Below the pieces are notes generated by a model that was given only the letters and a program-made list of their open reading frames with translations, was not told the DNA's origin and made no database searches. Shown piece by piece: positions 1-5,953 of a stretch of 5,953 bases of DNA. Source of the stretch: Balneolales bacterium (GTDB lineage Bacteria > Bacteroidota > Rhodothermia > Balneolales > Natronogracilivirgulaceae); the NCBI GenBank assembly GCA_007133875.1, contig SLLW01000090.1:1-5953 (forward strand), in the 5' to 3' direction. The first letter of the stretch is position 1. Each line of letters opens with the position of its first letter. Position numbers and translations under genes: made by a program.

Positions 1-212
1 ATGACGGTATCATCATACTCTTCCGTGATAAAAATGGGATAGGAGAACTGATTGATAAAGGGAATAAGCTCATCCTGACCCCTCGGGGAGTCAAAACCGG
101 CCTCATCAATAAGATGATCCGTCGTATGAGCGAATTCCTCCAGTTCACCCGTATAGTTTCCCGGGGTGTCGGAAGAATAGTTTGAAATGATTTCTTTCGT
201 GGGTCTATGCAT
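1..212 (-). CDS. Divergent partial gene, possible PAS-type sensor/regulator (N-terminal 70 residues)
   Basis: Reading the minus strand from the ATG at 212-210 gives 70 open codons up to the left edge, where the gene is cut. An in-frame TGA lies at 245-243, and this ATG is the only start between them. The translation begins MHRPTKEIISNYSS and is rich in acidic and amphipathic stretches (GELEEFAHTTDHLIDEAGF), followed by FINQFSYPIFITEEYDD. That last piece resembles the opening of a PAS domain, where a hydrophobic 'P-I-F-I-T-(D/E)' strand is typical. This suggests a sensor histidine kinase or another PAS-bearing regulator. The inference is supported by the neighbouring sigma-54 flagellar promoter, since such promoters need an NtrC-type activator that is often paired with a PAS kinase. 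No Shine-Dalgarno is visible upstream of the ATG. The competing + strand frame (codons from position 3, stop at 183-185) is also open but reads less like protein. That the ORF is coding is fairly likely; its function is a weak inference. Confidence 0.6.
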   Translation of the reverse strand, partial: MHRPTKEIISNYSSDTPGNYTGELEEFAHTTDHLIDEAGFDSPRGQDELIPFINQFSYPIFITEEYDDTV

Positions 213-313
213 CGAATTTTTTAACGGGTTGTTGTTACAGATTCAATTTCTATACCACTTCGGTAAGGATGATACCTATACCTGTTTTATCAGCAAGTCG
301 AAGTACAATCTTA

Positions 314-326
314 AGGGGAAACCCCT
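314..326. repeat. Short perfect dyad (AGGGG-AAA-CCCCT) in the divergent intergenic region
   Basis: AGGGG at 314-318 and CCCCT at 322-326 are exact inverted copies around AAA. The dyad lies about 95 bases upstream of the GG of the sigma-54 promoter, within the usual distance for a bacterial enhancer-binding protein site. There is no T-run after it, so it is not a convincing terminator. A role as an activator site is inference; a 5-base arm can occur by chance. Confidence 0.3.
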
Positions 327-419
327 CGGTGGAAAAAATTGCCATAACTCCGGCTGTTTTATCTGTGGTGTTCCGGATCAATATGTTGCAAGCATTAAAT
401 GGAAATTGTTTGTCAGAAA

Positions 420-435
420 TGGCACGAGTGTTGCT
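420..435 (+). promoter_or_regulatory. Sigma-54 (RpoN) promoter driving flgB and the operon
   Basis: The bases TGGCACG-AGTG-TTGCT match the sigma-54 consensus TGGCACG-N4-TTGCW at every defined position. The invariant GG is at 421-422 and the GC at 433-434, separated by exactly 10 bases. Counting the C at 434 as -12 puts transcription start near 446, leaving a leader of about 51 bases before the flgB ATG at 497. Sigma-54 promoters depend on an ATP-using enhancer-binding activator (FlrC/FleQ/FlgR/NtrC type), so the operon is probably switched on by such a protein, which is not in view. No sigma-70-type promoter stood out in the same interval. Confidence 0.88.
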
Positions 436-496
436 GTAGATGCACCATAAGAAAAATGATTCGTTTGTCCGGGCAATAAACCATACGCGAAATCGC

Positions 497-841
497 ATGA
501 AACTCATAGACGACAACCACTCACAACTACTTGGCAGAGCAATGGATGCTCTGACTTTGCGGCAGAGAATTACGTCCGCAAATATAGCCAACCTGGATAC
601 TCCCGGGTACAAGAAGCTGGATGTACAGTTTGAAAATGAACTCAGGCGGGCCCAGGAAGCGGACGGGGTCCGGGGGATGAAAGAGGTGACCCCCACTATT
701 GTGGAAACCAACGAGGCACCCGTCATGGAGGATGAAATGCTGGAAATGGCCGATACCCAGATTCGGGTCAATGTGATGGCACGCTCTCTGCGGCATCATT
801 TTGATATGCTGCGAACCGGCATCACCGGAATCAACCGATAA
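497..841 (+). CDS. flgB: Flagellar basal-body proximal rod protein FlgB
   Basis: FlgB forms part of the proximal rod of the flagellar basal body. It is exported without a cleaved signal by the flagellar type III system and assembles on FliE and the MS ring. The reading gives 114 residues. The rod-family signature is clear at residues 28-39 (ANIANLDTPGYK), preceded by an amphipathic helix (LLGRAMDALTLRQR), and the C-terminal helix (MADTQIRVNVMARSLRHHFD) is where rod proteins pack together. The same frame is open from an ATG at 440, which would give 133 residues. However, 440 lies about 6 bases upstream of the predicted sigma-54 transcription start, and the extra 19 residues (MHHKKNDSFVRAI...) do not look like FlgB. 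FlgB proteins usually have only 20-30 residues before the NIAN motif, which fits 497. No clear Shine-Dalgarno precedes 497. At 114 residues it is somewhat shorter than the usual 130-138. First gene of the operon; flgC follows after 23 bases. Confidence 0.93.
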   Translation: MKLIDDNHSQLLGRAMDALTLRQRITSANIANLDTPGYKKLDVQFENELRRAQEADGVRGMKEVTPTIVETNEAPVMEDEMLEMADTQIRVNVMARSLRHHFDMLRTGITGINR

Positions 842-864
842 TTAGTTATTACTGCAAAACCGAT

Positions 865-1371
865 ATGTTACCTGACAGAATTTTTTCCTCATTTCAGACC
901 GCATCCCAGGGGATGTCTGTCCAGCGTGAGAAAATTGCCACTGCAACCCGGAATATTGCCAATGCCGGAACATCGGCACCGGCGGGATCCAATAATGTGT
1001 ATCGCCCGCAGTCTGTGCAGACACAAATAGCCGATCGCCAGGATTTCCAGCGGATGTTGCTGGACAATGTCTCCTCTCTCCGTCAGACCGATGCCCGGCA
1101 TATCAGTACACCGGGGTCGGCTTCCGCAACCGCTTCAGGTTCCCGGGCATCAAATTTCGGACCCCAGGCACACATCGTTGAAACGGAAAATTTCCGGCAC
1201 GAATACGACCCCAATCACCCGGATGCCGACGAGAATGGCATGGTCCGGTATCCGGACGTTGACCTGATCAGGGAAATGACCCAGCTTGTTAGTGCCAACC
1301 GCTTGTATGAAGCGAACTTAAGTGCCGTGGAAGCGGAAAAACAGATTATCAAACGATCACTTGAAATATAA
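865..1371 (+). CDS. flgC: Flagellar basal-body proximal rod protein FlgC
   Basis: FlgC is a second proximal rod component, exported by the flagellar type III apparatus. It is 168 residues here, against about 134-150 in most bacteria. The N-terminal rod helix and signature are at residues 9-36 (SFQTASQGMSVQREKIATAT, then NIANAGT; the usual form is NIANANT). The C-terminal third carries the hallmark FlgC block: YDPNHPDADENGMV, then PDVDLIREM, SANRLYEAN and a final KRSLEI. The extra length sits in the middle, roughly residues 80-115, with a Ser/Ala/Gly-rich stretch (GSASATASGSRASN) that looks like a flexible surface insert. The start at 865 matches the family N-terminus; no good Shine-Dalgarno is seen, so it may rely on coupling to flgB, 23 bases upstream. 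Identification is firm. Confidence 0.96.
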   Translation: MLPDRIFSSFQTASQGMSVQREKIATATRNIANAGTSAPAGSNNVYRPQSVQTQIADRQDFQRMLLDNVSSLRQTDARHISTPGSASATASGSRASNFGPQAHIVETENFRHEYDPNHPDADENGMVRYPDVDLIREMTQLVSANRLYEANLSAVEAEKQIIKRSLEI

Positions 1372-1379
1372 GAATTGCT

Positions 1380-1607
1380 ATGAATGTTGGATCTCTCAAT
1401 GCGATACAATCCCAGGACATCACCCGGGGAAACGGTCTCAGACAAGCGGCGGATTTGGCAGGACCACCAACGCTGACCGATGACGAATCCCGCATGATTC
1501 GGAAGGAGTTTTCCGGTGCCAAGCCGGTCACATTTTACAAAGGGAATGGCGAAATGCAGGAAGAGATGATTTCCGGCCGCGGACGCCATTTGGATACAAC
1601 CATATAA
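1380..1607 (+). CDS. Unrecognised 75-residue protein encoded between flgC and fliE
   Basis: I do not recognise this family. The ORF begins 8 bases after the flgC stop, is on the operon strand, and its codon use resembles that of its neighbours, so it is probably a real gene. Residues 1-30 look disordered (Asn, Gln, Gly, Pro). Residues 32-44 (LTDDESRMIRKEF) look like a short charged helix, followed by a likely beta-type stretch around VTFYKGNGEM (50-59) and a C-terminal GRGRHLD (66-72). There are no cysteines, no signal peptide and no membrane segment. The two-part layout (disordered head, compact 'LT..E...I...F - Y...G - GR.LD' tail) suggests a small conserved adaptor. Its place among proximal rod genes suggests a role in rod assembly or export, but that rests on context alone. 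The start has only a weak purine run upstream (AAGAA). A 34-base gap separates it from fliE. Confidence 0.75.
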   Translation: MNVGSLNAIQSQDITRGNGLRQAADLAGPPTLTDDESRMIRKEFSGAKPVTFYKGNGEMQEEMISGRGRHLDTTI

Positions 1608-1641
1608 TCATTATTACACACCAGGAACCGGAGAGAAACCG

Positions 1642-1956
1642 ATGAGTATTTCCCCTATTGAATTACGCGCGTTACAACAGGCGGGTGAGGTCCAGCTCGG
1701 GCCACAGCGCCAGGAGCTGCGTCCTCCTGAAACGAAAGATTCTTTTGCTGATATGCTTACCCGGGCGGTTGGTTCGGTTGACGAGACCATGAAGACATCG
1801 GAACAGAGCATGCAGGATTTTGCTGCCGGAAAGACCGAAAATGTGCATGAGGTGATGATCAACATGCAACGGGCTCAGCTCAGTTTTCAGATGATGGTCG
1901 AAATCAGAAACAAGGCTATCGAGACCTATCAGGAAATCAGCCGGATGCAAATTTAG
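1642..1956 (+). CDS. fliE: Flagellar hook-basal body complex protein FliE
   Basis: FliE is the small adaptor that joins the MS ring (FliF) and export gate to the rod (FlgB/FlgC), and is among the first substrates exported. The 104-residue length is typical. The N-terminal part is variable (SPIELRALQQAGEVQLGP). The family core starts near residue 34 (SFADMLTRAVGSVDETMKTS) and the C-terminus is diagnostic: ENVHEVMINMQRAQLSFQMM, then VEIRNKAIETYQEISRMQI. A good Shine-Dalgarno (GGAG at 1630-1633, 8 bases before the ATG) supports the start at 1642. fliF follows after 12 bases. In many bacteria flgB, flgC and fliE sit together like this, while in enteric bacteria flgBC and fliE are in separate operons. 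Confidence 0.97.
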   Translation: MSISPIELRALQQAGEVQLGPQRQELRPPETKDSFADMLTRAVGSVDETMKTSEQSMQDFAAGKTENVHEVMINMQRAQLSFQMMVEIRNKAIETYQEISRMQI

Positions 1957-1968
1957 GGATAGGAGATC

Positions 1969-3642
1969 ATGGGACGTATCAGCGAAACAATCAGAGCATT
2001 TTTTGAACCTCTCAGTACGGCGCAGCGAACCATATTTGGTTTGCTGGTGGCCATACTGGTGGTATTTCTCATCTCGGTGTTCTACTGGACACTCAAGCCC
2101 GAATACAGCCTGCTTTTTGGGTCCATGAACCCTGAAACCGCCAGTGAAGTCGCTGGTGAGCTGGAGGAGCGTGGCGTTCCGTACCGTGTGGAGGACAGCG
2201 GAAGGTCGATTTTTGTCCAGAGAAGCCAGGTGCATGAACTTCGCATGAAACTGGCATCTGTAGGACTTGCACAATCGGATGTCAAAGGGTATGAACTTTT
2301 TGACGACAGTGCATTGGGGATGACCGATTTCATGCAGCAAGTCAACCGGAAACGGGCGCTGGAAGGCGAACTTTCACGATCAATTTCCAGCCTTGAACAG
2401 GTCGAACACTCCCGTGTCCACCTGGTACTGCCCGAACGTACTCCGTTTCAGCGGACCTCCGTCGAAGCTTCCGCATCCATCATCATTACGCTCAACAGGG
2501 GAAAAAACCTCAGCAAAGAGCAGATTTCCGGAATGGCATCGTTGGTGGCCGGTAGTGTGGACGGGCTGGACGCCGGCGCAATCACTGTTTTGGATCAGAA
2601 CGGCAATCGTCTTACCGATAGTGAATCAGGCGGAGGGGATTACGCATCGGGATCCCAGCAGATGCAGTTGCGGCAGAAAACGGAAGCCTATCTCACAGAG
2701 CGGGGACAAACAATGCTGGACCGGGTCCTGGGGCCGGGAAACAGCATCCTGCGCGTTGCTGCTGATCACGATTTTGAACGACTGACACGAGAATCCGATA
2801 TCATCGACCCGGACAGCCGCACGATTATTTCGGAAGAGCGCAGATCCGATATCCAGACGAATGAGGATTATCAACAGGTTCCCATTGATGAGTTTACACC
2901 GCTTGCCTTGCGGGGTGAGACGGTGCTTCTGTCGAACAGAAACAATGAGAATGTTATACAAACACGAAATTACGAGGTCAACAAGATTCGTGAATTGTTC
3001 GAAAAGCCACAAGGGGAGATCCGGCGCATAAGTGCTTCTCTCCTGTTGAATTACAAACATTCGACAGAAGTAAATGACGCCGGGGAACCGGTGCAGGTAA
3101 GTGAGCCATATACCCAGGAGGAGCTGAACGAATTGCAGGATGTGGTGCGTACAGCACTTGGTATTCAGCTGGACCGTGGAGACGAGATCTCCATCACACA
3201 AATACAGTTTTATGATCCGGTTTACGATGGACGCTATCCGGGCGGAGAGCAACCGATTCCCTGGAACCAGATTATCCGGTGGGCTTTGATTTTGGGTGCA
3301 CTGCTTACGTTTGCAGCCCTGATGTACAACATGTCTCGTCGTTTCCGGGTGGACCAACGGCCGGTATTGTTTGACGAGTTTACACATGGAAGAAGTATCA
3401 ATATTCAGGAAGAGGATATGGCCGAAAACGAAGGGGAAACAAAGAAAGAATCAGATGAAGATGGTATGTCGGAAGCGGAAGAGTCCTTCTACAACCGAAA
3501 ACTCAGTTCTGCCGCAAGAAAGAAAATTGACGATCAATCTTTTGTGGTTGAAGAGATTCGGGACTTTATTGAATTGCAGCCTGAGGACGCCGCAAGTGTG
3601 GTTCGCGCAATGATGTCTACGAGCAGCAAAAAAGGGAGTTAA
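1969..3642 (+). CDS. fliF: Flagellar MS-ring protein FliF
   Basis: FliF is the inner-membrane protein whose many copies build the MS ring, the base for the rod, the rotor (FliG) and the export gate. At 557 residues it is of normal size. The layout from the N-terminus is: a cytoplasmic start; transmembrane segment 1 at about 22-42 (FGLLVAILVVFLISVFYW); the YSLLFG motif at 46-51 opening the first ring-building motif; RVHLVLPE at 149-156 in the second; a long periplasmic region with the NYEVNK motif at 334-339 in the third; transmembrane segment 2 at about 435-453; an acidic, probably disordered cytoplasmic linker at about 484-507; and a C-terminal helical tail at about 515-550 (ARKKIDDQSFVVEEIRDFI) that corresponds to the FliG-binding end. 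AGGAG at 1961-1965 lies just 3 bases before the ATG, a short but usable spacing. fliG begins 5 bases after the stop. Confidence 0.98.
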   Translation: MGRISETIRAFFEPLSTAQRTIFGLLVAILVVFLISVFYWTLKPEYSLLFGSMNPETASEVAGELEERGVPYRVEDSGRSIFVQRSQVHELRMKLASVGLAQSDVKGYELFDDSALGMTDFMQQVNRKRALEGELSRSISSLEQVEHSRVHLVLPERTPFQRTSVEASASIIITLNRGKNLSKEQISGMASLVAGSVDGLDAGAITVLDQNGNRLTDSESGGGDYASGSQQMQLRQKTEAYLTERGQTMLDRVLGPGNSILRVAADHDFERLTRESDIIDPDSRTIISEERRSDIQTNEDYQQVPIDEFTPLALRGETVLLSNRNNENVIQTRNYEVNKIRELFEKPQGEIRRISASLLLNYKHSTEVNDAGEPVQVSEPYTQEELNELQDVVRTALGIQLDRGDEISITQIQFYDPVYDGRYPGGEQPIPWNQIIRWALILGALLTFAALMYNMSRRFRVDQRPVLFDEFTHGRSINIQEEDMAENEGETKKESDEDGMSEAEESFYNRKLSSAARKKIDDQSFVVEEIRDFIELQPEDAASVVRAMMSTSSKKGS

Positions 3643-3647
3643 CAAAT

Positions 3648-4691
3648 ATGGCTACAGCAACGGAAAGAAACAGGGCTGTCATTGACGATGCCAGCAAGCT
3701 AACCGGGAATCAGCGAGCTGCGGTTCTGCTTATTTCGCTGGGTGTGGATTCGGCTTCCAGTGTCCTGAAAGCATTGAAGAATGATGAAGTCGAAGATATC
3801 TCTCTGGAAATCGCAAAGATGAAGAATGTCAGCCCGGAAGTGGTCGATGAAGTCATGAGGGAGTTTTACGATCTGATGTCTGCCAAACGGTATATTGTAG
3901 AAGGCGGGATCGATTTTGCGAAAGGAATTCTGGCACAGGCGCGGGGTGAGGGTGATGCAAACGATATGTTCCGAAAACTCGAGGCTGAGACCGGAACCAG
4001 TGCCTTTGGCGTTTTTCAATCCAATGAAATCAGTCAAATTGTTCAGTTTATTCAGAACGAACATCCCCAGGTAGCCGCATTGATTATGTCCCAGATCCGG
4101 CAGGAGCGCTCGGCAGAAATTCTCTCATACCTGGATGATGAACTACAGGGCGAGATTACCTACCGTCTGGCATCCCTCGATAAAATTTCCTCGGAGGTCA
4201 TTGATGAAGTGGAAGAGGTAATTAAAGAACAGATGGGCGGTGTGGATGCCATTGGCGACCGTGCCAAAGGGGGTGCATCGGTGGTTGCAAGCATTCTCAA
4301 TGAAGCAAATATGTCTGTGGAACGGAATGTTATCAAGGAGATCGAAGAACGCGATCCGCAACTCGCCGAAGAGATTAAAAAGCAGATGTTCCTCTTCGAA
4401 GATATTGCTCACTTCGACGATCGAACCGTCCAGCTTATTATCAACGAAATGGACAAATCCGATCTGGTTCTGGGCCTCAAAGGCGTCAGCGAGGAGCTTA
4501 CCAACAAGTTCCTCAAAAATATGTCAACCAGGGCGGTGGATATGCTGAAGGAAGATATGGAAGCACTCGGCCCGGTTCACGTTAAGGACGTGGAAGAGGC
4601 GCAGCAGCGGATCATACAGAAAATCAAAAAACTTGAGGAAGAAGGCCAGATCTCTACCCGTAAGATGGCCGATGACGAGATTGTGGAGTAA
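3648..4691 (+). CDS. fliG: Flagellar motor switch protein FliG
   Basis: FliG sits on the cytoplasmic face of the MS ring, binds FliF, FliM and the stator, and carries the charges that take up torque. It has 347 residues (usual 330-345). The N-terminal FliF-binding domain opens at about residue 18 (LTGNQRAAVLLISLG). The middle domain has the conserved EHPQ motif at 138-141, used for FliM contact. The C-terminal domain starts near MFLFEDI (from 247), contains LKGVSEE (K278) and the torque helix STRAVDMLKEDM. In that helix R295, E302 and D303 line up by spacing with R281, D288 and D289 of the E. coli protein, so the charge pattern is kept with Glu in place of one Asp. GGGAG at 3634-3638, 9 bases before the ATG, supports the start. 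Only 5 bases separate it from fliF, so the two ring proteins are probably translated together. Confidence 0.98.
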   Translation: MATATERNRAVIDDASKLTGNQRAAVLLISLGVDSASSVLKALKNDEVEDISLEIAKMKNVSPEVVDEVMREFYDLMSAKRYIVEGGIDFAKGILAQARGEGDANDMFRKLEAETGTSAFGVFQSNEISQIVQFIQNEHPQVAALIMSQIRQERSAEILSYLDDELQGEITYRLASLDKISSEVIDEVEEVIKEQMGGVDAIGDRAKGGASVVASILNEANMSVERNVIKEIEERDPQLAEEIKKQMFLFEDIAHFDDRTVQLIINEMDKSDLVLGLKGVSEELTNKFLKNMSTRAVDMLKEDMEALGPVHVKDVEEAQQRIIQKIKKLEEEGQISTRKMADDEIVE

Positions 4692-4698
4692 CCCCGCT

Positions 4699-5355
4699 AT
4701 GCCCCGAAAAATTATAGAAAAAAACAAATTCGCCTGGCAGGACGGAAATAATTTCAGATTGAATTATCAAATGGTTTTTGATGAGAAAACGTCGGATCTG
4801 GAAATGCCCAATGTCGATGAATTGCTCAAGGACCAGAATGAGAAATGGCGTCTTGAGCGCGAGAAGGTCCGGAGGGAGGCCTTTGAAAAGGGGCTTCTGA
4901 AAGGGCGCAAGGAGGGGTTTGAATCTGCCCAGGCTGACCTGGAAGCCCGATTGACTCCCCTGCGCGAAGCGTTTCAAAAGGCACAGCAAGCCTGGCAGCA
5001 GAATCAGGAATTGCTGAAACCGGGCCTGCTCAATCTGGTGTTTGAGATTTCCGAATCCATACTTGGTATTCCGATAACCAACGGATCCATGCGGAATAAA
5101 CTCGAAGAAGAACTGCGTACCCTGCTGCAGGAGATGGATAAAAAAACGAGGCCGGTGCTTTGGGTCTCTAACGATGACTTTGAACTGGTGGAATCGTTGC
5201 GGGAAGAGTTTGCTGATACTACCGGTGTTGTTGTACGTGTAAGCAAACATTGCAATCCCGGCGAATTTCAGCTCGAAACAAGCCGCGAGAAAGTTGTCCG
5301 GGATTTCCGCCAGATGCTCAAAGACTTTAAAGAATCTCTGATCCTCCCGAAATGA
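4699..5355 (+). CDS. fliH: Flagellar assembly protein FliH (export ATPase regulator)
   Basis: FliH dimers bind the export ATPase FliI, restrain its activity and tether it to the C-ring and export gate. The call gives 218 residues. Evidence is a highly charged coiled-coil N-terminal half, the glycine-zipper run G65-x3-G69-x3-G73 (EKGLLKGRKEGF) that is typical of FliH, and a C-terminal domain resembling the V-ATPase E subunit/type III stator family, with ILGIPI near 127-132 and CNPGEFQLETS near its end. FliH is poorly conserved, so gene order (between fliG and fliI) adds weight. The frame is open back to 4633 inside fliG, but the ATG at 4699 is 7 bases after the fliG stop and has GGAG at 4685-4688 within reach, while the earlier 22 residues are the fliG sequence in another frame. 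The stop overlaps the fliI start. The glycine repeat is short compared with long GxxxG tracts in some species. Confidence 0.93.
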   Translation: MPRKIIEKNKFAWQDGNNFRLNYQMVFDEKTSDLEMPNVDELLKDQNEKWRLEREKVRREAFEKGLLKGRKEGFESAQADLEARLTPLREAFQKAQQAWQQNQELLKPGLLNLVFEISESILGIPITNGSMRNKLEEELRTLLQEMDKKTRPVLWVSNDDFELVESLREEFADTTGVVVRVSKHCNPGEFQLETSREKVVRDFRQMLKDFKESLILPK

Positions 5356-5953
5356 GTACCATTGCCCAACAAACACTTCAAGGTCATATGGACAAGATCC
5401 GGGAAAAAACCCGCGTGATCCCGGCAGAACCGAAGCGGTATGGCAAGGTCTCCACGGTTATCGGAACCATTGTCGAGTGTACCGGGCTGCAGGCATGTGT
5501 CGGAGAAATCTACAGCATTCATACCCAGACCGGTAAAATAATTGCTTCCGAAGTGGTTGGAATCCGCGATAAAGAGACACTATTGATGCCGTATGACCGG
5601 ATTGAAGGACTTAAGGCGGGCTGTTTGGTAGAACTAAGCAGCCGCCCGATGACACTTGCCATCGGGAACGATATGCTGGGCCGGGTAGTGGATGCCGATG
5701 GTATGCCCATCGATAATAAGGGCCCGATTTTGAACGGGGAACATCAACCGGTCTACAACGAACCACCGGGGCCCCTCAGCCGGGGACGGATCAATAGTCC
5801 GATGTTTACCGGTGTGCGTGCCATCGATGCCATCAACACCATCGGACAAGGACAGCGCATGGGTATATTCGCCGGTTCGGGAGTCGGTAAAAGTGTCTTG
5901 CTGGGGATGATCGCCCGCAGCTCATCAGCTGATGTCAATGTCATTGCCTTAAT
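5352..5953 (+). CDS. fliI: Flagellum-specific export ATPase FliI (N-terminal part, cut by window edge)
   Basis: FliI is the hexameric ATPase of the flagellar type III export apparatus, related to the F1 beta subunit. It unfolds or releases export substrates together with FliH and FliJ. Two hundred codons are visible; full-length proteins have about 430-460. The N-terminal beta-barrel domain runs to about residue 95 (YGKVSTVIGTIVECTG, MPYDRIEGL). It is followed by GNDMLGRVVDADG, PPGPLSRGRI and TGVRAIDAINTIGQGQR, all family markers. The Walker A loop AGSGVGKS is at residues 174-181 with the catalytic lysine K180. Walker B and the C-terminal domain lie beyond the edge. The ATG at 5352 overlaps the fliH stop as ATGA, and no Shine-Dalgarno is visible, so translation is probably coupled to fliH, which fits two proteins that form one complex. 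Confidence 0.98.
   Translation, partial: MSTIAQQTLQGHMDKIREKTRVIPAEPKRYGKVSTVIGTIVECTGLQACVGEIYSIHTQTGKIIASEVVGIRDKETLLMPYDRIEGLKAGCLVELSSRPMTLAIGNDMLGRVVDADGMPIDNKGPILNGEHQPVYNEPPGPLSRGRINSPMFTGVRAIDAINTIGQGQRMGIFAGSGVGKSVLLGMIARSSSADVNVIAL

Noticed and set aside
187..450. Open frame of 87 codons on the + strand in the divergent intergenic region
   Set aside because: It runs through the sigma-54 promoter, has no ribosome binding site, overlaps the start of the divergent gene, and its translation (Cys/Phe-rich, no motif) does not look like protein.
440..496. N-terminal extension of flgB from the ATG at 440
   Set aside because: This ATG is upstream of the predicted sigma-54 transcription start, and the added residues do not match the FlgB N-terminus.
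1603..1608. TATAAT, a possible -10 box before fliE
   Set aside because: It is made by the last codons and stop of the small ORF, and no -35-like element lies at suitable spacing.
1672..2340. Minus-strand open frame (222 codons) opposite fliE and the start of fliF
   Set aside because: It is antisense to two firmly identified genes, is rich in His, Cys and Leu without recognisable domains, and is best explained as a shadow.
4633..4698. N-terminal extension of fliH from the ATG at 4633
   Set aside because: It lies wholly inside the fliG 3' end, in another frame; the ATG at 4699 follows the fliG stop and has a usable GGAG upstream.
4654..5376. Long minus-strand open frame (240 codons) opposite fliH
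   Set aside because: It mirrors a strongly supported + strand gene and shows no family motif; long antisense frames are common opposite such codon use.

Overview
The window holds the start of a flagellar basal-body and export operon, read on the + strand in the order flgB - flgC - (small unrecognised gene) - fliE - fliF - fliG - fliH - fliI. fliI runs off the right edge. A separate gene, cut by the left edge, reads the other way (minus strand, 212 down to 1). All the genes except the 75-residue ORF at 1380-1607 and the divergent ORF are identified from well-known family motifs. Base composition is balanced and codon use looks even across the operon, with no mobile elements, RNA genes, CRISPR arrays or broken genes. 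The organism is a flagellated bacterium, most likely a Gram-negative type that uses sigma-54 to control flagella. A member of the Bacteroidota/Balneolota-Rhodothermota side of the tree is possible from the style of the proteins and the patchy Shine-Dalgarno use, but this is a low-confidence guess.

Left part (1-496). A minus-strand ORF starts with ATG at 212 and leaves the window after 70 codons. Its visible end looks like the beginning of a PAS-type sensory domain, so a sensor kinase or similar regulator is a reasonable guess. The 284-base divergent intergenic region carries a near-perfect sigma-54 promoter at 420-435 pointing toward flgB, and a small perfect dyad at 314-326 about 95 bases further upstream, where an activator could bind. 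The promoter places transcription start near 446, which rules out the longer flgB reading from 440 and supports the start at 497.

Middle part (497-1956). flgB and flgC encode proximal rod proteins. A 75-codon ORF follows 8 bases after flgC and is not a family I recognise. Then comes fliE, the adaptor joining rod and MS ring.

Right part (1969-5953). fliF (MS ring), fliG (rotor/switch), fliH (ATPase regulator/stator) and fliI (export ATPase) are packed with gaps of 5-7 bases or, for fliH/fliI, a 4-base ATGA overlap. The products work as one unit: FliF builds the membrane ring, FliG caps it and takes torque, FliE anchors the FlgB/FlgC rod on it, and FliH/FliI feed substrates to the export gate. 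One sigma-54 promoter ahead of flgB could drive the whole series as an early/middle flagellar class. The most novel items are the unassigned small gene inside the rod/ring operon and the divergent regulator-like gene sharing the sigma-54 control region.
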